DNA of 64,000 nt from an uncultured Devosia sp. Lineage in GTDB: Bacteria > Pseudomonadota > Alphaproteobacteria > Rhizobiales > Devosiaceae. Shown in pieces: positions 53,458 to 63,399 of this stretch; position 1 is the stretch's first letter, and each line of letters begins with the position of its first letter. The stretch spans positions 1 through 64,000 of the forward strand of contig NZ_CAJXJS010000014.1 in assembly GCF_913055165.1 (NCBI RefSeq), written 5' to 3'. The notes beneath the pieces are model-generated. The model did no database searches. It was not told the DNA's origin and saw only the letters and a list, made by a program, of their open reading frames with translations. The position numbers and the translations under genes are program-made.

Positions 53458-54780
53458 TTACTCCGTTGGTTCGATGCGGCCGGCGATCAGCGGATTGTCC
53501 GAAGCTGGCTCGCCCAAGTGATAGGCCCGCATCAAACGCGCTTCGGCATCGGCAGCACTGGCCTCGTCGGCGGCATGGATACGGGCTATGGGAACGCCGG
53601 GGCCCACCTGTGCGCCGAGCCCGGCCAGACGATCGAAACCGACGCGATGGTCGATGATATCGGTCGGCGTGGCACGACCACCCCCCAACGCCACCACGGC
53701 CATGCCGACGCCACGGGTGTCGATGGTGGCGACTGTGCCCTGGCCCACGGCGAAGACATCGCGGGTGATCGGTGCGGGTGCCAGGTGCCGGTCCATATGC
53801 TCGACAAAGTCGGCAGGTCCGCCAAGGGCGGCAACCATGCGGCCGAAATGGTCGGCAGCCGCACCGCTGTCGAGGGCGGTTTCGACCTGCACCTGCGCAT
53901 CGGCCAGTGAATTGGCCTTTCCAGTCATCAGGGCAATCTCGGCGCAGAGGGCCAGTGTCACCTCACGCAGGCGTGCATCCTGGTGGTCACCGGTGAGGAA
54001 ATCAACAGCGTTGCGCACCTCGAGCCCATTGCCGGCGGCACTGGCAAGCGGCTCGTTCATGTCGGTGATCAGCGCCCCGGTCTTGAGGCCCGCACCATTG
54101 GCAACGCTGACCAGGCTCTGGGCAAGGTCGCGCGACTTCTCCAGTGTCGGCATGAAGGCGCCCGAGCCGGTCTTGACGTCGAGGATCAGCGCATCGAGGC
54201 CGGCCGCCAGCTTCTTGGAGAGGATGGAGGCGGTGATCAGGGCGATGGATTCGACCGTACCGGTGACATCGCGAATGGCGTAGAGCGTCTTGTCGGCCGG
54301 AGCCAGGTCGGCGGTCTGGCCGATGATGGCACAGCCGGCCTCCTTGACCACCTTGCGGAAGAGCGTGTTGTCGGGCTGGGTCTGGTAGCCGGGGATGGAA
54401 TCGAATTTGTCGAGCGTGCCGCCGGTATGGCCGAGACCGCGGCCCGAAATCATGGGCACATAGATGCCGATGGCCGCCAGGATCGGCGCCAGCATCAGGG
54501 AGACATTGTCGCCCACCCCACCGGTCGAGTGCTTGTCGGCCACCGGACCGTCGAGATCGGACCAGTCGAGCACAGTGCCAGAGTCGCGCATGGCCACAGT
54601 CAGCGCCACGCGCTCGTCCATGGTCATGTCCTGAAAATAGACCGCCATCGCAAAGGCGGCCGCCTGGGCATGGGACACCGTGCCATTGGCAAAGCCGGCG
54701 ATGAACTGGGCGATATCGTCCTTGGCGAGGATTTCGCCATTGCGCTTCTTGAGGATGACTTCTTGCGGGAGGAAAACCAT
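53458..54780 (-). CDS. deoA: Thymidine phosphorylase
   Basis: Splits thymidine (and uridine-type nucleosides) to base and deoxyribose 1-phosphate. The 440-residue protein begins [18 protein letters not shown]. The signature [20 protein letters not shown] lies at about 80-99, with the Lys and Ser that bind phosphate and [20 protein letters not shown] next to it. Length is normal. Confidence 0.97.
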   Translation of the reverse strand: MVFLPQEVILKKRNGEILAKDDIAQFIAGFANGTVSHAQAAAFAMAVYFQDMTMDERVALTVAMRDSGTVLDWSDLDGPVADKHSTGGVGDNVSLMLAPILAAIGIYVPMISGRGLGHTGGTLDKFDSIPGYQTQPDNTLFRKVVKEAGCAIIGQTADLAPADKTLYAIRDVTGTVESIALITASILSKKLAAGLDALILDVKTGSGAFMPTLEKSRDLAQSLVSVANGAGLKTGALITDMNEPLASAAGNGLEVRNAVDFLTGDHQDARLREVTLALCAEIALMTGKANSLADAQVQVETALDSGAAADHFGRMVAALGGPADFVEHMDRHLAPAPITRDVFAVGQGTVATIDTRGVGMAVVALGGGRATPTDIIDHRVGFDRLAGLGAQVGPGVPIARIHAADEASAADAEARLMRAYHLGEPASDNPLIAGRIEPTE

Positions 54781-54802
54781 TTTTACGTGCTCGCGTGCCT
54801 CG

Positions 54803-54921
54803 CCCTCGTGGTTCGAGGGTCGCTGCGCTCCCGCCTCACCATGAGGGCTTAGGAAAGCGCCGAGTTCTCGGAGCCCTCATGGTGAGGTGCGAGCGGTTTC
54901 GCGAGCCTCGAACCACGAGGG
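54803..54921. repeat. Long palindromic repeat between aldehyde dehydrogenase and deoA genes
   Basis: Arm one begins CCCTCGTGGTTCGAGG and ends CCTCACCATGAGGGCT; arm two mirrors it, from AGCCCTCATGGTGAGG to CCTCGAACCACGAGGG. The two make a near-continuous stem of about 45 bases with a short centre. A related element lies at 57319-57484. Confidence 0.75.
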
Positions 54922-54928
54922 CGGTTGT

Positions 54929-57295
54929 TCAGGCCCCGTAGGGAATCCACACGTTCTTCACCTGCGTTGCCTTGGCCAGGAAGTAGTCCCCGGCAAACCG
55001 CGGATCGGCGAGGTCGTAATAGATACCGCGCGACGTCCAGGTCTGCTTGAGGTTGCCCACCGAGGCCTTTTCGACCATGGCGGCGCCTTCGGCCGAACCC
55101 ATGAACCACATGCCATCGACACCATCATGCTCGGCCAGGGTCTTGGCGAGGCTGATGCTTTCACCCGTGACGATATTGACCACGCCATTGGGGACGTCGG
55201 AGGTTTCCAGCACCTGATAGAAGTCTGTCATCGAGAGCGGGCTGCGCTCCGAGGGCACGAGCACAATCGTGTTGCCCATGGCAATGGCCGGGGCCAGCAG
55301 CGCTACTGAGCCGAGCAGCGGGCGGCTGGGTGGCGCGACGATGCCGAGTACGCCGAGCGGCTCGACCAGGGCCGTGGCGATCATGCGCTGGGGCGGGTTG
55401 TGGACGGCGCCGTCATATTTGTCGGCCCAGCCAGCAAAGGCGAAGAGCCGTTCGACCGATTGGGCAACCTCATCGCTGCCATCCTCGCCCGTTTGCGCCT
55501 TGATGCGGGCGGCAAACTCGTCGCGGCGATAGTCGAGGTTCTCGGCGAGGAAATAGAGGATTTGTGCGCGGGTATGAGCAGCAGTCGTGCCCCAGCTCAG
55601 CGCGGCGCGGGCCGCCTCGACGGCGTTGCGGATATCCTTGCGATTGCCGTCGCCGACTTCACCAACCAGCTCGCCCTTGGGGCCAAGAACAGGACGGTTG
55701 TAGCCAGAGTCAGGGCGGGCCTGCTTGCCGCCGATATACATTTTCGCGGTCTGGTCGACATGGCCGCTATCGAGCGGATTGGCGGCAGCGGCCTTCACCG
55801 GCGCCGGGGCGGGAGCGGCTTTCAGCGTCTTTTCCCAGGCAGGCTTCAAGTAGACAGCCATGCCTTCGCGGCCGCCTTCGCGACCGAAGCCGCTTTCCTT
55901 GTAGCCACCAAAGCCAACGGCAGCGTCAAAGTTGTTGGTGCCGTTGATCCAGATGACACCCGCCTTGAGCTTGGGTGCGATATCGAGGGCGAGATTGATA
56001 TTCTCGCTCCAGAGCGTGGCGGCGAGGCCATATTTGGTGTTGTTGGCGAGGGCCACCGCCTCTTCGGGCGTGCGGAAGCTCATGGCGACCAGCACCGGCC
56101 CAAAGATCTCTTCTGAAACCAGCGTATTGGCGGGCGAGACATTGGTGACGAGCGCGGGCTTGAGATAGCAGCCGGCGGGGGGGAGCTGCCCATCTGGCTC
56201 ATAGACCACAGCGCCTTCGGCCACGCCCTTTTTCATCAGGTCGCGGATGCGTTCGACCTGCACCGGGGCAACCAGCGCGCCGATATCGACGGACTTGTCC
56301 AGCGGATCGCCCACGCGCAGCTTTTCCATGCGCGCCTTGACCTTGGCGATGAAGCGCTCCTCGATGCTCTCCTGCACCAGAAGGCGCGAACCGGCGCAAC
56401 AGACCTGCCCCTGGTTGAACCAGATGGCGTCGACCAGGCCTTCGACGGCGCTGTCGAGATCGGCATCTTCGAAGACGATGTAAGGCGACTTGCCACCCAG
56501 TTCGAGCGAGAGCCCCTTGCCCGAACCGGCCGTCGCGGCACGGATGATCTTGCCGACTTCGGTCGAGCCGGTGAAGGCGATTTTGTCGATATCGGGGTGG
56601 TTGACGATGGCGGCACCCGTGTCGCCCTCGCCGGTCACGATATTGACTACGCCCTTGGGCAGGCCGACGCGTTCGCAGATTTCGGCGAACAGCAGCGCGG
56701 TCAACGAGGTGAACTCGGCGGGTTTCAGGACCACCGTGTTGCCCGCGGCCAGGGCCGGGGCGATCTTCCAGGCCAGCATCAAAAGCGGAAAGTTCCACGG
56801 GATGATCTGGCCGCAAACGCCATAGGGCACGTGATCGGGGAACTCGCGGGCGATATGGGTGGCCCAGCCGGCGTGGTGATAGAAATGACGCGCGACTAGC
56901 GGAATATCGGCGTCGCGAGTCTCGCGGATCGGCTTGCCATTGTCCATGCTCTCAAGCACGGCAAAGAGCCGCGAATGCTTCTGGATCATGCGGGCGACGG
57001 CATAGAGATATTTGCCGCGCTCATAACCGGAAAGCGCGCTCCAGCCCTTGAACGCAGCGCGGGCCGCTTTCACTGCCGCATCGACATCGGCCGCCGTGCC
57101 ATCGGTGATCTCGGCCAGCGAGGCGCCGGTGGCCGGATTGTCGGCGGTAAAGGTCTTGCCCGGCTTGGTCCATTTGCCATCGATGAAATGGCCGAACTTG
57201 CGGCCCTTGCTGTCGAGCCAGGCAATGGCCTGATCGGGCGCCTCGGGCGCCGGGCCGTATTCAAGGCTATCAAAGATTTGCGCGATCTTGTTCAT
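54929..57295 (-). CDS. Aldehyde dehydrogenase with second, truncated ALDH domain
   Basis: A 788-residue protein. Residues 1-490 are a complete NAD(P)-dependent ALDH: IIPWNFPLLMLAWK, the nucleotide-site FTGSTEVGKII, LELGGKSPYIV with the catalytic Glu, and GQVCCAGSRL with the catalytic Cys. Residues 500-788 repeat the N-terminal part of an ALDH (LGVLGIVAPPSRPLLGS, FMGSAEGAAMVEK) but stop soon after the nucleotide region and have no catalytic Glu or Cys. It lies between deoC and deoA, and its likely substrate is the acetaldehyde produced by DeoC. Confidence 0.88.
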   Translation of the reverse strand: MNKIAQIFDSLEYGPAPEAPDQAIAWLDSKGRKFGHFIDGKWTKPGKTFTADNPATGASLAEITDGTAADVDAAVKAARAAFKGWSALSGYERGKYLYAVARMIQKHSRLFAVLESMDNGKPIRETRDADIPLVARHFYHHAGWATHIAREFPDHVPYGVCGQIIPWNFPLLMLAWKIAPALAAGNTVVLKPAEFTSLTALLFAEICERVGLPKGVVNIVTGEGDTGAAIVNHPDIDKIAFTGSTEVGKIIRAATAGSGKGLSLELGGKSPYIVFEDADLDSAVEGLVDAIWFNQGQVCCAGSRLLVQESIEERFIAKVKARMEKLRVGDPLDKSVDIGALVAPVQVERIRDLMKKGVAEGAVVYEPDGQLPPAGCYLKPALVTNVSPANTLVSEEIFGPVLVAMSFRTPEEAVALANNTKYGLAATLWSENINLALDIAPKLKAGVIWINGTNNFDAAVGFGGYKESGFGREGGREGMAVYLKPAWEKTLKAAPAPAPVKAAAANPLDSGHVDQTAKMYIGGKQARPDSGYNRPVLGPKGELVGEVGDGNRKDIRNAVEAARAALSWGTTAAHTRAQILYFLAENLDYRRDEFAARIKAQTGEDGSDEVAQSVERLFAFAGWADKYDGAVHNPPQRMIATALVEPLGVLGIVAPPSRPLLGSVALLAPAIAMGNTIVLVPSERSPLSMTDFYQVLETSDVPNGVVNIVTGESISLAKTLAEHDGVDGMWFMGSAEGAAMVEKASVGNLKQTWTSRGIYYDLADPRFAGDYFLAKATQVKNVWIPYGA

Positions 57296-57318
57296 TTCGG
57301 GTCCTCCCGAGGCGCGGT

Positions 57319-57484
57319 TTCACCCGGCCCCCCGTCCTTCGAGGCTCGCTTCGCTCATACCTCAGGATGAGGGCCTGCGGAGCATTCGTTCGCTTCGCTC
57401 TCGCCTCAAGATGAGGGCCTGCGGAGCATTTGGGAGCCCTCATGGTGAGGTGCGCGGCGCGCCGCGCCTCGAACCACGAGAGCG
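57319..57484. repeat. Composite palindromic/direct repeat between deoC and the dehydrogenase gene
   Basis: Two near-identical direct copies of a GATGAGGGCCTGCGGAGCAT unit (near 57366 and 57409) are followed by CCCTCATGGTGAGGTGCGCGG and by CCTCGAACCACGAGAGC, the same arm as in the 54803-54921 element. Palindromic GCGCGGCGCGCCGCGC lies within. The 196-base gap is otherwise empty. Confidence 0.7.
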
Positions 57485-57491
57485 GATTGCA

Positions 57492-58481
57492 TCACACCAT
57501 CGGTTGCCTGTAGTCCGCCGCATAATGCCCGGTCAGGCCATGCTCAAGCTGCCGCTCGATATCCGTCAGCAGGCTCGACGCGCCGAAGCGGAAGAGATGC
57601 GGCTGCAACCAGTGAGCACCGAGCTCTTCCTTCATCAGCGCCATATATTTGAGCGCGTCGCCGGCCGTGGCGATGCCGCCGGCGGGCTTGTAGCCGATCT
57701 CGATGCCGGTCTCCTCGGCGAACCAACGGATCATGCGGATCATGGTCAGCGAGGTGACGAGATTGGCATTGACCTTTTCCTTGCCGGTCGAGGTCTTGAT
57801 GAAATCGGCGCCGGCCAGCATGCAGACCAGCGAGGCCTTGGCGATATTGGTTTGCGTGGCCAGCTCACCGGTCCCGAGGATGGTCTTGATATGCGCTTCG
57901 CCGCAGGCCTTGCGGAAAGCCTTGACCTGATCGTAGAGCGCCTGCCAGTCACCACGCAGCACCATGCCGCGCTCGATGACGATGTCGATCTCCTTGGCGC
58001 CGTCCTTCACCGAAGCCTCGATCTCGGCGATCTTGGTTTCGACCGGCGCCAGGCCATGCGGGAAAGCGGTGGAGACGGCGGCAACCGGAATGCCACTGCC
58101 CTCAAGAGCCTTCACAGCGGTGTGGACGAAGGTGTGATAGACGCAGACTGCGCCGGGCAGGATGCGCCGATTGCCCATGCCCAATTGCTCGAGGATGTCC
58201 CGGCGGATGGGGTTGCGGGCCTTGGCGCAGAGACGCTCGACCCGGCCATCGGTATCATCGGCATTGAGCGTGGTCAGGTCGATCATGGTGATCGCCTTCA
58301 ATAGCCAGGCGAGCTGGTAATCCTTCTTGACCGTGCGGCGCGCGCCGATGGTGCCGGCGCGGCGTTCCAGCGCCGAGCGGTTCATGCGCACGCGCTCGAC
58401 CCAGTCGAGATCAAGCGGATAGCCCGGATTGCGCTTGTGCACGGGCTCGGTGGTGGTGTTGTCGACGACCTTGAGACTCAT
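57492..58481 (-). CDS. deoC: Deoxyribose-phosphate aldolase
   Basis: Cleaves 2-deoxyribose 5-phosphate to acetaldehyde and glyceraldehyde 3-phosphate. The 329-residue enzyme is the longer (eukaryote-like) class with an N-terminal extension of about 75 residues. Motifs: KAITMIDLTTLNADDT, AAVSTAFPHG, GAKEIDIVIERG, the Schiff-base Lys in GADFIKTSTGKEKVNA, and YKPAGGIATAGDALKY. It overlaps the PNP stop by ATGA. Confidence 0.96.
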   Translation of the reverse strand: MSLKVVDNTTTEPVHKRNPGYPLDLDWVERVRMNRSALERRAGTIGARRTVKKDYQLAWLLKAITMIDLTTLNADDTDGRVERLCAKARNPIRRDILEQLGMGNRRILPGAVCVYHTFVHTAVKALEGSGIPVAAVSTAFPHGLAPVETKIAEIEASVKDGAKEIDIVIERGMVLRGDWQALYDQVKAFRKACGEAHIKTILGTGELATQTNIAKASLVCMLAGADFIKTSTGKEKVNANLVTSLTMIRMIRWFAEETGIEIGYKPAGGIATAGDALKYMALMKEELGAHWLQPHLFRFGASSLLTDIERQLEHGLTGHYAADYRQPMV

Positions 58482-59272
58482 AGTTCCTCCACCAGTGCGG
58501 GGATCAGTTTCTTGAGTTTTTCAGCCCCCTGAACAGCCATCAGCTTGGTGTGCTCATGGCTGATACTCTCGTTCGACAGGCCCGCGCCCATATTGGTGAT
58601 GGACGAGCAGGCCCAGACCTTCATGCCCAGGAAACGCCCGAGAATGACTTCGGGTGCCGTGGACATGCCGACGGCATTGGCGCCCAGGCGGATCGCCATC
58701 TGGATTTCGGCCACGGTCTCGAAACTGGGGCCAGAATACCAGAGATAGACCCCCTCCCCCAGCGCATAGTCGAAACGCTGGGCCAGTTCGGTCGCCTTGG
58801 CGCGCAGGTCCAGGTCATAGCAATTGACCATGTTCACAAAGCGGCGGTCAGTCGGCTCACCGATCAACGGGTTCATGCCGGCATAGTTGATGTGATCGGC
58901 GATCAGCATCAGGTCGCCGGGCCGGAAGCGCTCGTCCAGCGATCCGGCCGAATTGGTCAGCAGCAGCGTCTGGGCGCCCAGTTCGGCCATCGCTTCCAGC
59001 GCCGGGCGCATGGCGGCGGCATTGCCGTGCTCATAATAGTGCTCACGGCCGGTCAGCACCGCAACGCGCTTGCCACCCATATGGCCGATGATGAGGTCGC
59101 GGCCATGGCCAGATACGCCACCGCCCGGAAAGCCCTTCAATTCCGCATAGGGAATGGTGATGCGGTCTTCCATCAATTCACCGATGGCGGACAGCCCCGA
59201 GCCCAGCACGATGGCGGCGGCGATCGGCTCCTTGCCGGCGATCTTGCGGATGGTCTTTGCGGCCTTGCTCAT
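58478..59272 (-). CDS. Purine nucleoside phosphorylase (trimeric type)
   Basis: Phosphorolysis of guanosine, inosine or their deoxy forms. The 264-residue protein has the PNP/MTAP family marks: IVLGSGLSAIGELM, VAVLTGREHYYEHGN, LLLTNSAGSL, HINYAGMNPLIG, and the base-binding SGPSFETVAEI and SITNMGAGLSNES. This is the trimeric PunA/XapA type rather than hexameric DeoD. Coupled by four-base overlaps to cdd and deoC. Confidence 0.94.
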   Translation of the reverse strand: MSKAAKTIRKIAGKEPIAAAIVLGSGLSAIGELMEDRITIPYAELKGFPGGGVSGHGRDLIIGHMGGKRVAVLTGREHYYEHGNAAAMRPALEAMAELGAQTLLLTNSAGSLDERFRPGDLMLIADHINYAGMNPLIGEPTDRRFVNMVNCYDLDLRAKATELAQRFDYALGEGVYLWYSGPSFETVAEIQMAIRLGANAVGMSTAPEVILGRFLGMKVWACSSITNMGAGLSNESISHEHTKLMAVQGAEKLKKLIPALVEEL

Positions 59273-59679
59273 TTTCCCAGGAACTCCGGACCAAAGGAAT
59301 GAGGCAGCAATTGCCCCAGGGTCTGCACCAGCGGGGCGCCATCGACGCCGTGCGACACCACTTCGACATCAAGATCGGCGAATTCGCGGATGCGCTGACG
59401 GCAACCGCCGCAGGGGGTAACCGGCGTCGCCCCCGGGCCGGTGACGTATATCCGCCGGATGCGCTTGCCCCCGCCCGCGAGCATGGCCGCAATGGCGCTG
59501 GGCTCGGCACAATTGCCCACCGGATAGGCGGCGTTCTCGACATTGCAGCCGGCATAGATCTTGCCGTCATCGGCCAGGATGGCCGCGCCCACCTGAAACT
59601 TTGAGTAGGGCGCATAGGCCCTGGCGCGCACGGCCTCGGCGGCCTCGAACAGGGCCTTGTCGGTGTCTTGCATGGTCAT
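59269..59679 (-). CDS. cdd: Cytidine deaminase
   Basis: Zinc enzyme that turns (deoxy)cytidine into (deoxy)uridine. In 136 residues the catalytic NCAEPSAIAAM (Cys ligand and Glu) and the second zinc site TPCGGCRQRIREF are clear, as is the substrate-binding AGCNVENAAYP. The ATG at 59679 or the in-frame ATG six bases later may be used. Overlaps the PNP gene by four bases. Confidence 0.96.
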   Translation of the reverse strand: MTMQDTDKALFEAAEAVRARAYAPYSKFQVGAAILADDGKIYAGCNVENAAYPVGNCAEPSAIAAMLAGGGKRIRRIYVTGPGATPVTPCGGCRQRIREFADLDVEVVSHGVDGAPLVQTLGQLLPHSFGPEFLGK

Positions 59680-59703
59680 CGCTTTCGGCGCCAGGCTCCC
59701 GGC

Positions 59704-60669
59704 CTAGCGCTCCTTTGTGTACGGTACGCCGCCGGCCTTTGGACCCACGGCCTTGCCGATAAAGCCGGCGAGCAGCACCACGGTCAGCACATAGGGCAGC
59801 GCCTGGATGGCCTGGACCGGAATTTCGATCCCGCCCAGCTCGGCGCCCTGCAGGCGGATCTGCAGCGCATCCAGGAAGCCGAACAGCAGGCAGGTGAACA
59901 TGGCCGGCACCGGCTTCCACTTGGCAAAGATCAACGCGGCCAGCGCGATAAAGCCCTTGCCGGCGGTCATGTTGTTGCCAAAGCCAGAGCCTTGGGCAAT
60001 GGAGAAATAAGCGCCGGCAAAACCGCAGAGCAGCCCGGTGATCAGCACCGCCTGATAGCGCAGGCGATTGACCGAAATGCCGGCCGTGTCGACTGCCTTG
60101 GGGTTTTCGCCCACTGCACGCAGGCGCAGGCCGAAGCGGGTGCGGTAAAGCACATAGGCGGTGATCGGCACGGCCAGGAAGGCGACATAGACCAGAATAT
60201 AGTGGCCCGAAATCAGCTCCTGATAGATGGGGCCGACGACTGGTATCTGGCCGATCTGCGGGGCAAAGGGCAGCTCCACCGTGCCGAAGCGCCCATCCGC
60301 ACTCAGTTGCGGGGTGCGGCCACCCTGGCGGAACCATTGCTGGCCCAGAAAAGTCGTCAGGCCAGCGGCCAGCATGTTGATGGCCACACCCGCGATCAGC
60401 TGGTTGCCCTTGAGCGAGATGGCCGCCGCGCCCTGCAGCGATGCCGTCATGATCGAGACGATGAGTGCTGCCAATAGGCCAGCCCAGGCCGAACCGGTAA
60501 CGGCGGCGACCGCCCCGGCGGCGAAGGCTGCCATCAGCATCTTGCCTTCCAGCCCGATGTCGAAGACGCCGGAGCGTTCCGAATAGAGCCCGGCCAGACA
60601 GGCCAGCAGCAGGGGTGTCGAGAGACGTATCGTGGCGTCCAGAAGCGAGAGAACCGTTGCGAATTCCAT
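59704..60669 (-). CDS. Nucleoside ABC transporter permease (second)
   Basis: A 321-residue membrane permease of the BPD_transp_2 family, in the style of YufQ/NupQ, with about eight to ten helices; [20 protein letters not shown] and [20 protein letters not shown] mark the family. It works with the other permease, the double ATPase and the BMP-type protein to import nucleosides. The ATG at 60669 follows GGAGAG. It begins three bases after the first permease. Confidence 0.93.
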   Translation of the reverse strand: MEFATVLSLLDATIRLSTPLLLACLAGLYSERSGVFDIGLEGKMLMAAFAAGAVAAVTGSAWAGLLAALIVSIMTASLQGAAAISLKGNQLIAGVAINMLAAGLTTFLGQQWFRQGGRTPQLSADGRFGTVELPFAPQIGQIPVVGPIYQELISGHYILVYVAFLAVPITAYVLYRTRFGLRLRAVGENPKAVDTAGISVNRLRYQAVLITGLLCGFAGAYFSIAQGSGFGNNMTAGKGFIALAALIFAKWKPVPAMFTCLLFGFLDALQIRLQGAELGGIEIPVQAIQALPYVLTVVLLAGFIGKAVGPKAGGVPYTKER

Positions 60670-60672
60670 GGC

Positions 60673-61803
60673 TCAGCTCTCCGACTTGACGGTACCGCGC
60701 GCGACGGCCTCCGCCTTTTGCTCAGGCGAAAGCAGCATCAGCGTACGTTGCAGGCCGGGCCGGAACAGCCCTTCCATGGCACCGGTAAACAGGATCACGA
60801 GCGCCTGGATGATCACCACCATCTCGCGGGTCAGGCCGGGCACCACATATTGCAGCTCGTTGCCGCCCTGATAGAGCGCGCCGAACAGCAACGCGGCCAG
60901 ACCGATACCGATGGGGTGATTGCGCCCCATCAGCGCCACGGCAATGCCGACGAAGCCGGCATCGGCGACAAAGTCGAGCACCAGCCGGTTCTGCACCCCC
61001 ATGACCTCGTTCAGCGCCACCATGCCGGCCAGCGCGCCCGAAAGCGTCATGGTGATCATGATGGTCTTGGAATTGGAAATGCCGGCATAGCGGGAAGCGG
61101 TGGGGTTGAAGCCCAGCGTGCGCAGGGCATAGCCGAATTTGGTATGCCAGATCAGCACATAGACAGCGACCAGGGCCACCAGGGCCACGAAGATCGAAAG
61201 ATTGACCGGGGTGTGCTGGAATGGCCCGAAGAACTCGCCCAGCTTGGGCAGGCGTCCTCCTTCGGCGAAGGTGCGCGATTCCGGGCCCATGATATTGGCC
61301 GGCTTGAACACGCGGTTGAGCATATAGACCATGATCGCCGAAGCGATGAAATTGAACATGATCGTGGTGATGACCACGTGGCTGCCGCGCTTGGCCTGCA
61401 ACCAGCCGGGGATGAAGGCCCAGAGCCCGCCCATGAAGGCGGCAGCCAGAAAGGCCAGCGGGGCGACGATCAGCCAATGGGTCTGGTCGAGCGCGAGCGC
61501 CACGGTGGCCACCCCAAGGCCGGCGATATAGGCTTGCCCATTGCCGCCGATATTGAAAAGTCCGGCATGGGCGGCAACGGCCACGGCAAGGCCGGTGAAG
61601 ACGAAGTTGGTGGCGTAATAGAGCGTATAGCCGATATTGAAGCCGTTACCGAAGGCACCGACGACGATGGCCTGCATGGCCACCAGCGGGTTCTGCCCGA
61701 TCATCAGCACCACAAGGCCCGAAACCACAAAGGCCAGCAACAGGTTGAGCAGTGGCAGCAGGACCACATCGGCCCAGCGCGGCAGGGGACGCAGCGCACT
61801 CAT
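60673..61803 (-). CDS. Nucleoside ABC transporter permease (first)
   Basis: A 376-residue permease of the YufP/NupP type, with about ten helices: [20 protein letters not shown] at the N-terminus, [40 protein letters not shown] and [20 protein letters not shown]. It pairs with the second permease. Its ATG overlaps the stop of the ATPase gene by four bases. Confidence 0.93.
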   Translation of the reverse strand: MSALRPLPRWADVVLLPLLNLLLAFVVSGLVVLMIGQNPLVAMQAIVVGAFGNGFNIGYTLYYATNFVFTGLAVAVAAHAGLFNIGGNGQAYIAGLGVATVALALDQTHWLIVAPLAFLAAAFMGGLWAFIPGWLQAKRGSHVVITTIMFNFIASAIMVYMLNRVFKPANIMGPESRTFAEGGRLPKLGEFFGPFQHTPVNLSIFVALVALVAVYVLIWHTKFGYALRTLGFNPTASRYAGISNSKTIMITMTLSGALAGMVALNEVMGVQNRLVLDFVADAGFVGIAVALMGRNHPIGIGLAALLFGALYQGGNELQYVVPGLTREMVVIIQALVILFTGAMEGLFRPGLQRTLMLLSPEQKAEAVARGTVKSES

Positions 61804-63389
61804 TCCGCCGCCTCCTTGTTGGCAATACCGGCCATCATCAGCCCCAATTCGCCCTCGGTGGCCGTGGCCGGATCGGCCTCGCCCACAATTGTGCCGTCGA
61901 ACATCACCAGGATGCGGTCAGCAAGGGAGCGGATTTCGTCGAGCTCGACCGAAACGAGCAGAATGGCCTTGCCGGCGTCACGCATCTTGATGATCTGGTT
62001 ATGGATGAATTCGATGGCCCCGATGTCGACGCCGCGGGTCGGCTGACCAACCACCAGCACATCCGGATTGCGTTCCATTTCGCGGGCCAGCACGATCTTC
62101 TGCTGGTTGCCGCCGGAAAACAGCGAACTCTTGAGATTGATATTGGCCGGACGCACGTCGAAGGTGGCAATGCGCTCGGCGGCCTGCTTCTTGACGGCGG
62201 CAATGTCGAGGAGGGCACCGCCATATTCGGGGCTGTTGTGATAGCCCAGAATGGAGTTCTCCCATTCGGCGAATTGGGTGACCAGACCCATGCGCTGGCG
62301 ATCCTCGGGCACATGGGCCAATCCGCCGGCCCGGGCCCGCGCTGCCCCATCGTCGCCGCGCAAATGCATCTCGTTGCCGTTGAGCAGGACCTTGCCCGAT
62401 TTCTGGTCGCGCATGCCGGTGATGGCCTCGAGCAGTTCGGACTGGCCATTGCCGGAAACACCCGCGATACCGACGATCTCGCCGGCCCGCACGGAAAAGC
62501 TCACATCCTTGACCCGGACCACGCCCATATCGTCGGCGACGGTCAGGTTCTGGACCTCCAGCAGGGTCTTGCCGGGATTGGCCGGGCCCTTTTCGACGCG
62601 CAGCAGCACCCGGCGCCCCACCATCAGCTCGGCGAGCTGCTCGGGGTTGGTCTCGGAGGTCTTGAGCGTATCGACCATCTCGCCCTGGCGCATGACCGAG
62701 ACATAGTCGGTGATGGCCATGATCTCGCGCAGCTTGTGAGTAATCAGGATCACTGTCTTGCCCTGAGCGCGCAAGGTCTCGAGCACGCGGAACAGGTCGT
62801 CCGCTTCCTTGGGCGTCAGCACGCCGGTGGGCTCGTCCAGAATAAGGGTTTCGGCGCCGCGATAGAGCGCCTTCAGGATTTCGACGCGCTGCTGCTGGCC
62901 CACCGAAATGTCTTCGATGATGGCGTCTGGGTCGACCTCGAGCTCGTATTCGCGCTCAAGCTGGTCCAGTTCCCGGCGGGCGCGGTCGAGGCTGGGCTTG
63001 ATGAAGCCGGAGTCCTCGGCGCCGAGCACGACGTTCTCAAGGACGGAGAAATTGTCGACCAGCATGAAGTGCTGGTGCACCATGCCGATACCGAGCGCCA
63101 ATGCGTGGCGGCTGTCGGTGATGTGGGCGACTTCGCCATTGACGCGGATCGTGCCGCTGTCGGCGGTGTAGAAGCCATAAAGGATCGACATCAGGGTCGA
63201 TTTGCCAGCGCCATTCTCGCCCACGATACCGTGGATGGTCCCGCGCCTGACCTTGAGGTCGATGTCCTTGTTGGCGTGGACTGCACCAAAGCGCTTGTTG
63301 ATCTTTTCAAGCTCGATGGCCCAGCTGTCTGCCGGTGCAGAAGCAGCGGCCATTGAAGGCCGCTGCGGGTTGTTGGTGTCGCTGCTCAT
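61800..63389 (-). CDS. Nucleoside ABC transporter ATPase with two ATP-binding domains
   Basis: A 529-residue protein of two fused ATPases (YufO/NupO type). Domain one: Walker [48 protein letters not shown]. Domain two: [19 protein letters not shown] (a degenerate Walker A, no Lys), [17 protein letters not shown], and [14 protein letters not shown], in which the usual Walker B Glu is Gln. The second site is thus probably inactive as an ATPase, as is usual in this family. The ATG at 63389 follows AAAGGCG. Confidence 0.94.
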   Translation of the reverse strand: MSSDTNNPQRPSMAAASAPADSWAIELEKINKRFGAVHANKDIDLKVRRGTIHGIVGENGAGKSTLMSILYGFYTADSGTIRVNGEVAHITDSRHALALGIGMVHQHFMLVDNFSVLENVVLGAEDSGFIKPSLDRARRELDQLEREYELEVDPDAIIEDISVGQQQRVEILKALYRGAETLILDEPTGVLTPKEADDLFRVLETLRAQGKTVILITHKLREIMAITDYVSVMRQGEMVDTLKTSETNPEQLAELMVGRRVLLRVEKGPANPGKTLLEVQNLTVADDMGVVRVKDVSFSVRAGEIVGIAGVSGNGQSELLEAITGMRDQKSGKVLLNGNEMHLRGDDGAARARAGGLAHVPEDRQRMGLVTQFAEWENSILGYHNSPEYGGALLDIAAVKKQAAERIATFDVRPANINLKSSLFSGGNQQKIVLAREMERNPDVLVVGQPTRGVDIGAIEFIHNQIIKMRDAGKAILLVSVELDEIRSLADRILVMFDGTIVGEADPATATEGELGLMMAGIANKEAAE

Positions 63390-63399
63390 CGCCTTTGGC

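Noticed and set aside
52224-53657. A 477-codon open frame antisense to deoB
   Set aside because: deoB is unmistakable on the other strand and the antisense protein matches nothing.
57360-57430. Direct repeats that might suggest a CRISPR
   Set aside because: Only two copies, part of a palindromic intergenic element; no regular spacers and no cas genes.
61752-63356. A 534-codon open frame antisense to the ABC ATPase
   Set aside because: Shadow of the double ATPase; codon-position GC pattern belongs to the minus strand gene.
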